Shown here: one piece after another, positions 45,438 to 54,904 of the stretch | Layout: each line of letters starts with the position of its first letter | How positions within the stretch are numbered: the first letter of the stretch is position 1 | Assembly: GCA_017695115.1 (NCBI GenBank) | Contig: JADILV010000058.1 | Span: 28,848-92,847, forward strand | Source of the DNA: Candidatus Cryptobacteroides avicola | GTDB taxonomy: Bacteria; Bacteroidota; Bacteroidia; Bacteroidales; UBA932 | Reading direction: 5' to 3' | Length of the DNA: 64,000 nucleotides | The notes under the pieces: generated by a model | Seen by the model: the letters and a program-made list of their open reading frames with translations, nothing else | Database searches by the model: none | Told to the model about the DNA's origin: nothing | Translations under genes and position numbers: made by a program

Positions 45438-46190
45438 TTATTTTCTCCAAGGATTCTTATATACTCCCAGCAATTGCTTTCCAAAATACCAGAAAAACAT
45501 CATATCATCTATAAAATACCTGCGGAATAACCTCTTTGGCTCTTTAAGAAACCGATACAGCCATTCCAGACCCGATTTCTGCCATGCTTTCGGCGCTCTT
45601 TTCAATGTCCCCGCCTCAAAATCAATAGTCGCTCCCAAAGCCATAAAAAGTTTCACACCAGGCATTTGCTCTTTATATTTCATTATCCATTTCTCCTGTT
45701 TGGGCGCTCCTGCACCGACCAGCAGAACAGTCGCCCCACTCTCATTCACCAATTTCACAAGTTCCTGGCATTCTATTTCATTCTTCTCAAATCCATAAGA
45801 AGGCGAATGCGCCCCGACAACAATATCTCTCCCTGTTTTTACATTAATATTATCTCTTGCCTTCTGGGCAATCCCTTCAGCTGCTCCCAACAAAAAAATC
45901 CGGCAATCCGGATCTTCCTTGTGGTACATATAATAATCTGTGAAAAAACTTGACCCCGGTATGGCTTCGGGAATAGGATGCTTTAAAAACCTTGACGCCC
46001 GGCAGACAATATTACTGTCGCAAACCACCCATTCCGCTTTTTGGTAAACTTCATAAAATTCCCTGTCTTTCTGAAGTTTCACAAGATGGTCTACATTCGG
46101 CGTAATCAAGACACCTTTACCCAACTGCTCAAGTAATTCCTGTTTGCGAATGGATAGTATATCGATATTAAGTATACGGATAGAATTCAT
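45438..46190 (-). CDS. WecG/TagA/CpsF family glycosyltransferase
   Basis: 250 residues. Seen: ITPNVDHLVKLQKDREFYE, WVVCDSNIVC, IPGSSFF, LVGAGAPKQEKWI and LEWLYRFLKEPKRLFRRY, the WecG/TagA signatures. Transfers a sugar (often ManNAc or a uronic acid) to a lipid-linked intermediate. The ATG at 46190 is used; a TTG two codons upstream also exists. Last gene of the capsule operon. Confidence 0.9.
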   Translation of the reverse strand: MNSIRILNIDILSIRKQELLEQLGKGVLITPNVDHLVKLQKDREFYEVYQKAEWVVCDSNIVCRASRFLKHPIPEAIPGSSFFTDYYMYHKEDPDCRIFLLGAAEGIAQKARDNINVKTGRDIVVGAHSPSYGFEKNEIECQELVKLVNESGATVLLVGAGAPKQEKWIMKYKEQMPGVKLFMALGATIDFEAGTLKRAPKAWQKSGLEWLYRFLKEPKRLFRRYFIDDMMFFWYFGKQLLGVYKNPWRK

Positions 46191-46201
46191 ACACAAAGAT
46201 T

Positions 46202-47380
46202 CTAATCTTCAACAAGTTTCTCAAATATTTTATTCCATGAGTTATATATCGAATTGATTGAATATTGTCGAGATGTTTCTATAGCAGAAAGAGCCATTTC
46301 TTGTCTTTTATCATCATTTCGAATTATCTCATCCAATACATCTGCCATAGCTTCTTTATCAAATGTATTATTGACCTGCTTTACGATACGACCATTTTCA
46401 CCATCCTTAATGATATCATAAACAGCGGAATAACTGCCATAAACAACAGGAACTACACCAAAACTCATACACTCAGGCAAGACCAATGGGAATCCCTCAA
46501 AATCAGAAGTCAGCATTAATACAGATGCTCTTTCGTAATATGGTCTAGGAGACTGATAACCTTCAAAATGAACATTTTTAAGATTGTTTACCCTAACACT
46601 TTGTTCAAGCATCCCCTTATCTGGACCATCTCCTACAATAGTAAGTCTCCAGTCAGAATGTTTCTTTTCAACCAATGACCAGACCTCAACAAGTCTTTGC
46701 ACTTTCTTTTGATTAGAATCTAACCGGCCAATATAAATAACTTCTTTTTCTTTAATAGCAGATAGATAACTATAACCAGATGCTTCAATCGTTAATGGAT
46801 TTGTCTGGACATTAAGCTTCTTGGGATTCATTATCCCTGTAAAGGATTTAAACTTATCTACAAAACTGGAAGACAACACCATATAACAATCACTGCGATT
46901 ATAGACATATCGCATGCTTGCAGACATAAGCATCAGTACAAGAGAATAAATAACTCTTAATACATATTTCCGAATAGTGGAATCTGTTTCGGATAATTCG
47001 TTCTTTATTTTTAATAACTTACCATTAGCATCTGGAGAGTTATGATGCACTGAAATAATACATATTTTTAGACGGAACGATGCTATCTTGGCAACAGTCA
47101 CTGGAATAAATGGCAACCCCCACTGATTTATAATAATTTGTATTGAATCTTTTATTAACACACGCCTTAAAGATTCAATACTTCCATAACTTAAACTATA
47201 TTTTTCCCGTTCATAAACATTTATATTCCCACTTAATCCCGAAAGGATTCTTGCATCCTCAACATGTAAAATGAAAAAAGAAACATTGTGACCATTCTTT
47301 ACAAATTCATTAGCCAAAGTCCGACTAACTACCTCTAGCCCTCCTGTACTAAAATTTTTTAATAAGAATAGTATATTCAT
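46202..47380 (-). CDS. GT4 family glycosyltransferase
   Basis: 392 residues with a GT-B fold: N-terminal FSTGGLEVVSRTLANEF and C-terminal nucleotide-sugar region EKEVIYIGRLDSNQKKVQRLVE, TIVGDGPDKGML, LMLTSDFEGFPLVLPE (EX7E). Adds a retaining-linked sugar to the capsule repeat. AT-rich coding typical of this stretch. Confidence 0.88.
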   Translation of the reverse strand: MNILFLLKNFSTGGLEVVSRTLANEFVKNGHNVSFFILHVEDARILSGLSGNINVYEREKYSLSYGSIESLRRVLIKDSIQIIINQWGLPFIPVTVAKIASFRLKICIISVHHNSPDANGKLLKIKNELSETDSTIRKYVLRVIYSLVLMLMSASMRYVYNRSDCYMVLSSSFVDKFKSFTGIMNPKKLNVQTNPLTIEASGYSYLSAIKEKEVIYIGRLDSNQKKVQRLVEVWSLVEKKHSDWRLTIVGDGPDKGMLEQSVRVNNLKNVHFEGYQSPRPYYERASVLMLTSDFEGFPLVLPECMSFGVVPVVYGSYSAVYDIIKDGENGRIVKQVNNTFDKEAMADVLDEIIRNDDKRQEMALSAIETSRQYSINSIYNSWNKIFEKLVED

Positions 47381-47383
47381 AGT

Positions 47384-47923
47384 TTAAAGAGCAAACCAGT
47401 ATTTATACGACTGACTATATTTTATTTCTTTATTCCTTTTTCTGATTGGCCTAGCCGGATTCCCGCCAACTACCATGTACGGCTCTACGCTTTTGGTCAC
47501 TACGCTTCCTGCTAATACAACAGCCCCTTCCCCAATTTCGCACCCAGGCATAATAAGGCAATTAGAAAAAATAAATGCATTGTCATTAATTCTAACAGAA
47601 GATCCTTTAGTTTCAAAAAATGGGCTATCTATATTATGACCTAAAGTGTAAATTTTAGTATTATGAGCAATGCCAACATTATTCCCAATAAATACACCTC
47701 GTCTATTATCCAGATAACATCCGAAATTAATCGTTGAATTTTGACCTATCTGCAATTTACCAACATGAAAAAAACGGCACCGTCTATGGATACTACTTCC
47801 TTTTCCTACTTTTATCCCGAACAACAATAAATAAAATTTCCTGAACGGATTCGGAACTAAATTATATGTCAGGTTAAGGAATGCGACGACAAAAAATTTC
47901 AACTGAAGGAGAATAAATTTCAT
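47384..47923 (-). CDS. hexapeptide-repeat acyltransferase
   Basis: 179-residue left-handed beta-helix O-acetyltransferase. Seen: IGQNSTINFGCYLDNRRGVF, IGNNVGIAHNTKIYT, AFIFSNCLIMPGCEIGEGAV, VLAGSVVTKSVEPYMVVGGN. It overlaps the ferredoxin-like gene at 47920 by 4 bases (ATGA). Its domain is fused to such a protein in the 58339 gene. Probably acetylates a sugar of the repeat unit. Confidence 0.87.
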   Translation of the reverse strand: MKFILLQLKFFVVAFLNLTYNLVPNPFRKFYLLLFGIKVGKGSSIHRRCRFFHVGKLQIGQNSTINFGCYLDNRRGVFIGNNVGIAHNTKIYTLGHNIDSPFFETKGSSVRINDNAFIFSNCLIMPGCEIGEGAVVLAGSVVTKSVEPYMVVGGNPARPIRKRNKEIKYSQSYKYWFAL

Positions 47924-49149
47924 ATTAAATTCTTTATTCTTTTCTTTAATTTAAAATATAATGAAAAAATACCGATTTTATAAAAGAACGGTTTCAGGTA
48001 ATAGCAAATACGCAGAATAAAAGATTTTGGAAGATATTTCTTTTCAAGGTCTTTTATTGAAAGTATATTTAAATCTTTAAAAAATTCAGCTCTCCTATGA
48101 TTCTCTGGAACATTGTTTCTAATCATAATTCCATCTTTCATAATGATAGATTTAATATCAGAAACTGACCAAATAAAATTATCTTTCAATTTCTCAAATA
48201 TCCCGCTCCCTCTTTGCGTATGAATAAAGACATTTGTTGCACCGTTACTAGTGAAACTTTGTGAAACGGCCGGTGCATTCCAACAATCAAAAATAGTAAT
48301 ATCACTTAACCGATGTAACGTTTTAAAATGGCAATCGTAACAACTTGGACGTGATATTAAATTATTAAAATATAACCCAAGCATAAAATCAGATTCTTTA
48401 CCTTTATGATATTTACAAGACTTATCGGCAAAAGTTATAGTAGCCGTGCTATAATTATATCCATAATATTTATCTCTTGATCGGTAATCAACAACAGGGC
48501 TTCCAACCTCTGATGCATAATATTCAAGATATTTTTTTAACACAAAAGGACTTGGAGTACCTCGACAGACCAAATCCACTGTTATTAAATTTTCATACCT
48601 ACGATTCATCAAAAAACCGTATAATCCAGCTATTTGACAAGGTGTTCCGCTAAATACGACCAAACGTCCAGCTTCGAGAAATTTTTTTGCCTGCTTATAA
48701 CTATCACCTATCAGACTCTGCACATATTTTGATCCCTGATATTTAGAGCAAATATCATAAGTTTCACTATATGTATGTTTTAGCACCATATTCTCATCAA
48801 ATGCTGCTCCAAATACTACTCCTCCCTGTTCAATAACATATTTAGAAATTGCAGAATAAAAACCTCCTGATGTACTATTTCTCAACACAAAGCCATCCTT
48901 GTTTTGTACTACATAACTCTTTGGAATAAAATTATCACATATTTGTATTTTAATCGGACAAACCTTTTCGCATAAACCACAATCAATACAATTCTCAACA
49001 TCTACTACTGGATAACGAAATCCTTCATTATCCTCTATCATACTGATACATTTTCTGGGGCAGATATTTTCGCACCCCCAACAACCGCAACAGTCTGATT
49101 TATTAATTATCGTAATCATTCTTTTCTTTAAGAAATTATTATCTTTCAT
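47920..49149 (-). CDS. FrhB-type iron-sulfur protein (F420 hydrogenase beta-like)
   Basis: 409 residues with two [4Fe-4S] motifs near the start (CCGCWGCENICP and CIDCGLCEKVCP) and an FrhB N/C region (GTPCQIAGLYGFL, VDLVCRGTPSPFVLKKYLE, CYDCHFKT). Such proteins are common in capsule loci beside polysaccharide pyruvyltransferases; their role is unknown, perhaps a redox step on a sugar. ATG at 49119 (MITIINKSDCCGCWG) is a plausible alternative start; the longer start at 49149 overlaps the upstream gene by 11 bases. Confidence 0.85.
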   Translation of the reverse strand: MKDNNFLKKRMITIINKSDCCGCWGCENICPRKCISMIEDNEGFRYPVVDVENCIDCGLCEKVCPIKIQICDNFIPKSYVVQNKDGFVLRNSTSGGFYSAISKYVIEQGGVVFGAAFDENMVLKHTYSETYDICSKYQGSKYVQSLIGDSYKQAKKFLEAGRLVVFSGTPCQIAGLYGFLMNRRYENLITVDLVCRGTPSPFVLKKYLEYYASEVGSPVVDYRSRDKYYGYNYSTATITFADKSCKYHKGKESDFMLGLYFNNLISRPSCYDCHFKTLHRLSDITIFDCWNAPAVSQSFTSNGATNVFIHTQRGSGIFEKLKDNFIWSVSDIKSIIMKDGIMIRNNVPENHRRAEFFKDLNILSIKDLEKKYLPKSFILRICYYLKPFFYKIGIFSLYFKLKKRIKNLI

Positions 49150-50314
49150 TTAACCCAGCTAATGCTGTATGCAAATAAGCACGAGAAGATTGTCTTAATA
49201 AATTCAATCTATCTTCAGCACCAGTATAATTACATGGCATGTCAAGAATCAATTTCAGATCATATTTACAATCTATTTTCCGCTGAGACAAGCCTGTTAT
49301 ATTTAACAAATTGTCAATACGCGTATTAGTAGATTGCCTGACATTTTCATTAAATCTAGAGAATGTAAAGAATCGCTTTTTATAAAGGATTGAAAATACC
49401 GAACAATGAAACGAATCAGTAAATATATATTCGGCATTCCGAATATAATTAAGGAATTCGCGTGGTCCGACATTATACGGCGCCTCATCTGCAAAGCCTT
49501 CATCTGACTTTATGTATTCATCTAAGTGCTGTAAAGCCACGATCTTTAAATCTGTTTCACGCTGAATCCGTTTTATTAATGTACGCTGATTAGGGTTATT
49601 TCCCAATAAATAACAAAATATATATTTTCCTTTAACTATAGGTTCAACTTGTTGAATATGCATCCATTGTTCTCCTGTAAACAAAAGTGTTGGGTCAAGC
49701 ACCACCTGTACTTTTCTGCCTGTCAGTTTATAGACCAAATCGCATGCACTTTGCTCTCTCAATGCTATATACTCAAATCTATTCATAAAGCGCTTATTCT
49801 TTTCTACCTGAAACCAAGGTACATGTTTTACTCCGATACTAGTAGAATATGCAATTTTACGAATGTTATCTGGGACCCAATCTAAAGTATAATATCCATG
49901 TTCAACGCTATCTGTGCGCCATAATTGGTCACTTCCTACAATAAAAGCTGAATAATTTTCTGCCATTAATTTCAAAGCTTCCCGATCTTTACAATATGGT
50001 GAAAGATGAAAATACTCATCTGAAAATTTATTGAATGCTTCGTTTCTATCACACCAATTTTTTGCGAACACTGGATCTAGTCTTTTTTCATATTCAATCT
50101 TCATTTTCCCAAGACGCATTTTCCAATCGCCTATTAACATTTTTTTTATGAGATAAATTATCCTATTTTCTTCCATATAATCTATGGGAGCTTTACATGC
50201 TATCGTCTGAAATGGCAATTGCATTTCACGCATAACCATTTCAGTAGCATACGCTTGCAACATACTTCCATAATTATGATGAAAGTAGCATGTAACTAAT
50301 CCTACTGGTTTCAT
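49139..50314 (-). CDS. polysaccharide pyruvyl transferase family protein
   Basis: 391 residues. Seen: VGLVTCYFHHNYGSMLQAYA near the start, VGSDQLWRTDSVEHGYYTL, and DSFHCSVFSILYKKRFFTF near the end, the pattern of the CsaB/ExoV-like family that adds ketal-linked pyruvate to sugars. The ATG at 50314 overlaps the previous stop by 4 bases (ATGA). Confidence 0.88.
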   Translation of the reverse strand: MKPVGLVTCYFHHNYGSMLQAYATEMVMREMQLPFQTIACKAPIDYMEENRIIYLIKKMLIGDWKMRLGKMKIEYEKRLDPVFAKNWCDRNEAFNKFSDEYFHLSPYCKDREALKLMAENYSAFIVGSDQLWRTDSVEHGYYTLDWVPDNIRKIAYSTSIGVKHVPWFQVEKNKRFMNRFEYIALREQSACDLVYKLTGRKVQVVLDPTLLFTGEQWMHIQQVEPIVKGKYIFCYLLGNNPNQRTLIKRIQRETDLKIVALQHLDEYIKSDEGFADEAPYNVGPREFLNYIRNAEYIFTDSFHCSVFSILYKKRFFTFSRFNENVRQSTNTRIDNLLNITGLSQRKIDCKYDLKLILDMPCNYTGAEDRLNLLRQSSRAYLHTALAGLNER

Positions 50315-51333
50315 TTTTGATTGAATAAGTGTACGCATTTTTGAGTCATAGACAATATTAAATAAAACATTCGCTTCATAAATAAAGCGAAGTTTACATA
50401 TAGCAATAGTATATTATAATTATTTATACTGAGAATTATTTTATCTTTATAATCAATATCTAGTTTCCTCATAAAACTATAAAGGCCATAGCTCTTTATT
50501 ATTTCAAAATAATTCTGACCTAAGCGCTGCTTTGCACAAACAATTAACGATATTTTAGACAATACAATATTTGCATAAATCAAAGAAATGTAATAATCTT
50601 TTTTGTTGAAAAAGAATTCAAATAAAATTTGATAAGCACTCCATAATTGCTCAACAGCCGCCTTGGATACATTGTTGACGTGTGATTTCTCATTACATAA
50701 ATTATAATGATACATCGGTTTCTGAATAGAAATAACCTTTTTGGCATAATATGCTAAAAAGGGCATAACAGAGTAATCTTCTGCCATATTAACTCCTTCA
50801 TGCGCCATAATTCTATTATCAACATACAATGAACGTCTAATTAAACGGCCACAAACTCCCACGAAAACTTTTCGTGAAATTATTGCTTTCACCATAGCAG
50901 TATTATTTTCAAATTTAGGAGGCAATTGAATTACAATCTTATTTTTATACTCCCTATAAATACCATATGATATAATGTCTGAATCTGTTTTATCTTGTTC
51001 ATCTATTAAAGTGCTAACTGTATTAGTATCTATATAATCATCTGAATCTACCCACATTATAAATTCTCCACTTGCATATTTTAATGCTGTATTCCTCGCC
51101 GAAGCTAAACCTCTATTATATTTATGTTCAATAATAACACTAGATGATTTCCTATTAGGGTATAAATTCATTAGCTCTCTCAGTATCACTATACTATTAT
51201 CAGGAGTTGAATCATTAACAAATATGTATTCAATGTTTTCATATGTCTGGTCAAACAAACTTTTTGCGCACTTCTCAATATATTTCTCAACATTATATAT
51301 TGGGACACAAATCGAGACTAATTTTTTTTTCAT
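50311..51333 (-). CDS. GT2 family glycosyltransferase
   Basis: 340 residues. Seen: VSICVPIYNVEKYIEKCAKS, FVNDSTPDNSI, YNRGLASARNTAL and WVDSDDYID (the DXD-type metal site), the GT-A fold of GT2. Inverting sugar transfer in the repeat unit; sugar not predictable. C-terminal third is helical. Confidence 0.92.
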   Translation of the reverse strand: MKKKLVSICVPIYNVEKYIEKCAKSLFDQTYENIEYIFVNDSTPDNSIVILRELMNLYPNRKSSSVIIEHKYNRGLASARNTALKYASGEFIMWVDSDDYIDTNTVSTLIDEQDKTDSDIISYGIYREYKNKIVIQLPPKFENNTAMVKAIISRKVFVGVCGRLIRRSLYVDNRIMAHEGVNMAEDYSVMPFLAYYAKKVISIQKPMYHYNLCNEKSHVNNVSKAAVEQLWSAYQILFEFFFNKKDYYISLIYANIVLSKISLIVCAKQRLGQNYFEIIKSYGLYSFMRKLDIDYKDKIILSINNYNILLLYVNFALFMKRMFYLILSMTQKCVHLFNQK

Positions 51334-51348
51334 ATCATCAAGCTAAAT

Positions 51349-52440
51349 TTATTGTAGTTGGTATGGTACAACCGAGCCAAAATTTTTCAATAAAGCATTT
51401 ACAAAAATCATTGAGCCATAAATTATTACTAACACTCTATATTCTAAACGACGTTTTGAAGATTCAATATAATACCATAGCAAGACAAAATAAATAATTT
51501 GAAAAAATTGAAAATTAAATGACACTCTAATAAACAATGCTGTTACAGCGCCTAAAATATTCGCTAATGGTATACTTAAAATGTATAATCTGTAATAAAG
51601 GTTACTATATAAATTCTTCGGTGTTAAATAAACAGCATATAATCCAAATATAACATTTAACAATGAACTGTATTTCGATATAGTAATTTCTGCTGTTGAT
51701 GATAGTTCCATGTAAACTGTTAAATAATTAATATATCTATCTCCTATAATAGGCACATGGATTAAAAATTTTTTTAATAATTCTAATACAAAACCCGGAG
51801 AAAAAACAAAAAAATATGAAAAAATTATTATAATATAAAGTATGAATTTATTTTTAAATAAATCATTACTAATACGTGTATAAGCAATTAATGGAACAAA
51901 TAAAAAAATTAGTATCGTTCTATGAATCAAAAAAGAAATAAATAATATAATCAATGTATAAATTACATAGTTCCTATGTTTTTCGAGCATTATAATAGCC
52001 AAGCAAGCGAATCCTAAAGCTAATGATTGGCGTATCATATTAAATGACTTTGTATAATATGTAAAAACGATTAAAAAGAAGAATGACAACAAAACATTAG
52101 GGCTTATTTTCCTTATAAATCCATTTATGCATAAAAAGTAAATAAAAAAAACAATAGCCATAAAATGCAAATAGTCAGAACTAATATACGTTTTAAAAGC
52201 AGCTAAGAAAAAGGCGAACCCAGGTTCAAACTCAGTATAAGCAGACCATGTGACAGGATCCATTGACGCTACATTAAAATTACGACTATATATAGTATTA
52301 TCAATTCCTACGTCAAAACTTCTAAATGCACCAATAAATAATAAAAAAATAAAGACCAAATATGACAATAGTTTTCGGTATCTAACATTAATGAATGTAC
52401 CGAACAAACAAATAATGGCCATTATTATATAAATTGCCAC
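51349..52440 (-). CDS. EpsG family oligosaccharide polymerase (Wzy-like)
   Basis: 363 residues with about nine or ten membrane segments and the EpsG pattern GAFRSFDVGIDNTIYSRNF near residue 45 and SFNMIRQSLALGFACLAIIM near 130. It would join repeat units in the periplasm. It is the only polymerase candidate in the locus. Strongly AT-rich. Confidence 0.85.
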   Translation of the reverse strand: MAIYIIMAIICLFGTFINVRYRKLLSYLVFIFLLFIGAFRSFDVGIDNTIYSRNFNVASMDPVTWSAYTEFEPGFAFFLAAFKTYISSDYLHFMAIVFFIYFLCINGFIRKISPNVLLSFFFLIVFTYYTKSFNMIRQSLALGFACLAIIMLEKHRNYVIYTLIILFISFLIHRTILIFLFVPLIAYTRISNDLFKNKFILYIIIIFSYFFVFSPGFVLELLKKFLIHVPIIGDRYINYLTVYMELSSTAEITISKYSSLLNVIFGLYAVYLTPKNLYSNLYYRLYILSIPLANILGAVTALFIRVSFNFQFFQIIYFVLLWYYIESSKRRLEYRVLVIIYGSMIFVNALLKNFGSVVPYQLQ

Positions 52441-52454
52441 GTTATAATAGCATT

Positions 52455-53474
52455 TTAATTATTAACAGAAGGAGTACGTATGTCATTATAATTTTTACGT
52501 AAATACGCATCATACTTAGACACATGACTTCGAGACTGATATCTATTAATACGCCACAAAATTTTTATTATATAAATATAAATTATCGTAACTAGCTTAT
52601 TCTTTTTGCAAGATACTAGCTTTAATAATTTTCGAGAAAACATACCGCTGTTTACTTTTTCAGTGTAATACCTTGCCATATAATAATTATTTTCTTTAAT
52701 AATTCTAAGAAAATAATCCCAAAATCTAAACTTCAATAATTTAATAGCTGTACAATCTTTTTTATTTAAAGCATCCTCATTTAATAAATTAATCACTTTA
52801 AGGACATCTTTATACATATTATTTTTTTTTGATACATCGCGTGTAACTTGTCCAGGCACATTAATATAGTAAACATGAAGCATTTTTCCGACGTAATAAT
52901 AATTATGATTCATTGATATTTTACCCATTAATAAAATATCTTCATTGTTTTTAATACTTTCATTAAAACCACCAGCTGCAAGAAAAGATTCTTTTTTTAT
53001 ACAAGTTGCACCTATATGTGACATAATATCTGGATTTGTAAAAAAATCAATTCTTTGTATCTTACCGAAACATGAATCAATCATTCTATTCGTATAAATT
53101 GTATTTTTAAAGTAATCAACGACATAGCTTGCACATCCTATCATGTCTGCTTGAGGATTCGAGTTAATTGCATTGTACATGACTTCAATATAATTAGGGA
53201 GCCAAATGTCATCAGCATCCAAAAATACAATCCATTCTCCTTTTGCATTTTTTACACCATTATTACGTGCGGAACTGACACCCTTATTTTGTTGCATTAT
53301 TAATCTAATGCGACTATCATGAAAATTACTTTTTATAATGTGTACACTCTTATCAGTACTACCATCATCAACAATAATAATTTCAAAATTACGACTTGTT
53401 TGATTTAGCACTGAAAATAGTGTTTTATAAATAGTCTGCTCTTTATTATATAAAGGTATTATAATAGATATCAT
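52455..53474 (-). CDS. GT2 family glycosyltransferase
   Basis: 339 residues with GT2 motifs SIIIPLYNKEQTIYKTLFSV, IIVDDGSTDKSV, NKGVSSARNNGVKNA and VFLDADDIWLP. The C-terminal part is Lys-rich and helical. Third glycosyltransferase of the locus, together with the initiating enzyme. Confidence 0.92.
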   Translation of the reverse strand: MISIIIPLYNKEQTIYKTLFSVLNQTSRNFEIIIVDDGSTDKSVHIIKSNFHDSRIRLIMQQNKGVSSARNNGVKNAKGEWIVFLDADDIWLPNYIEVMYNAINSNPQADMIGCASYVVDYFKNTIYTNRMIDSCFGKIQRIDFFTNPDIMSHIGATCIKKESFLAAGGFNESIKNNEDILLMGKISMNHNYYYVGKMLHVYYINVPGQVTRDVSKKNNMYKDVLKVINLLNEDALNKKDCTAIKLLKFRFWDYFLRIIKENNYYMARYYTEKVNSGMFSRKLLKLVSCKKNKLVTIIYIYIIKILWRINRYQSRSHVSKYDAYLRKNYNDIRTPSVNN

Positions 53475-53779
53475 ATCATTTGTTAGTTAATGGTTATTTA
53501 TATCCACAATAATTTTCTCACTCAAGCATCACTTTGTATTTTATTCATTATTCCTGAATCCACTGATCTAGTATCAGACGTTCTTTATCAATACGATTCA
53601 TCTCAGTTTATATTAAAAAGATCTGTTCTCTATCCTCTTCTCTAAACGAATAGGTCTCCTAAAAGTTCTTCTTCCTTTCGCGTCCTACCTTCTATAATAA
53701 AGACCCAATACTAAAGTTATGAAAAATTAGAGTGGGAAATCTACAGCTGATTTTTTACCTGACATGCTAGATATTTTCA
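53475..53779. other. 305-base AT-rich gap with decayed frames
   Basis: No promoter, repeat or complete gene is visible. Short minus-strand frames (for example an 18-codon one near 53550-53605) look like decayed coding sequence. This is the only such gap inside the capsule operon and may mark a gene loss or recombination join. Confidence 0.5.
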
Positions 53780-54904
53780 TTAATCATTATGAAGATTCTC
53801 ACCAATAAATGATATGGATTTCTTTATATATAATCTTTTTAGGGAATTTATATTACCAAAAAATACATCAATATCTACAGTTAATTTATTTGTTTTAGGT
53901 GGTAACTCTATTATTCGATTATCTAAATCGAATAATTTTAATAATGACTGAAACCTGCTTTCACCTCTACCTTTATTTGATATAGCAATAAATGGTTTAT
54001 TAAACAATATAGAAAACACACATGCATGGAACGAATCCGTCACGACAAATTCAGCATCATAAAAACCACGAATCCACTGTTCTACAGGTGGTTGTATTCG
54101 TTCTACCAACGGAGCCTTATAATTCTCAACCTTTGAATTTACACGAAATGGAATCAAATCCTTCTCTCTGGCAATTCTATTTATTACTGATTGTTTTTCG
54201 GGAGTTTCGTCAAGAATATAACACATTAATGTTCCTGGACTCTGCGAAGTCCCAGAATTTTCAAATAATCGGATATAATCTTCTTTCTCAAGCAGCATAG
54301 TCGGATCAAGCAGATGCTCCGCATCTACACCAAAATATTTTTTACATAACTCTTTTCCTGAATCTTCCCTAACTGAAACAGCATCGAATTTTTTAATTAA
54401 ATCCTTACATATTGCTGTCTGCCTGTCTGTGTATTCCCACTCAGCTGTACCAAATGATGCAGCATACGCTATTCGTTTTATATTCCAGTCTTTGGCAAAT
54501 TGCAGATACGCATCCTCAATCTTTCCGAAGTACTTTGGTCTCCACACCTGGTCACTTCCTACAACTATTGCATCAAAATCTTCCGCCTTTAAGTCAGAAT
54601 AATTATCTACATTCAATGTATGAATATACCGTTGAATAAATCTGTCTGTATTTTGTCTTATGATAGGCTGCTCTTTAATCAGCTTTTGTTCATAAAAAAG
54701 TGGAATCTTATACCCTAAAATATTCTTAATTATCCTTTTGGAATATACAAGAGGTGTTTTCCATAATGGCAATTTATAATCAGTATTCCTGTTTATTACC
54801 TTGACCTCATGTCCCATTCTCTCCAAAACTGTCTGCAGCGCATAAGCCTGTAGGATACCGCCATAGTTGGTATGCAATGGAAGGGTAAGAATACCTATTT
54901 TCAT
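53780..54904 (-). CDS. polysaccharide pyruvyl transferase family protein
   Basis: 374 residues, second member of this family in the locus. Seen: MKIGILTLPLHTNYGGILQA, VGSDQVWRPKYFGKIEDAYL, VDAEHLLDPTMLLEKEDYIR and FVVTDSFHACVFSILFNKPF. Starts 4 bases inside the end of the SGNH-like gene (ATGA). Confidence 0.88.
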   Translation of the reverse strand: MKIGILTLPLHTNYGGILQAYALQTVLERMGHEVKVINRNTDYKLPLWKTPLVYSKRIIKNILGYKIPLFYEQKLIKEQPIIRQNTDRFIQRYIHTLNVDNYSDLKAEDFDAIVVGSDQVWRPKYFGKIEDAYLQFAKDWNIKRIAYAASFGTAEWEYTDRQTAICKDLIKKFDAVSVREDSGKELCKKYFGVDAEHLLDPTMLLEKEDYIRLFENSGTSQSPGTLMCYILDETPEKQSVINRIAREKDLIPFRVNSKVENYKAPLVERIQPPVEQWIRGFYDAEFVVTDSFHACVFSILFNKPFIAISNKGRGESRFQSLLKLFDLDNRIIELPPKTNKLTVDIDVFFGNINSLKRLYIKKSISFIGENLHND

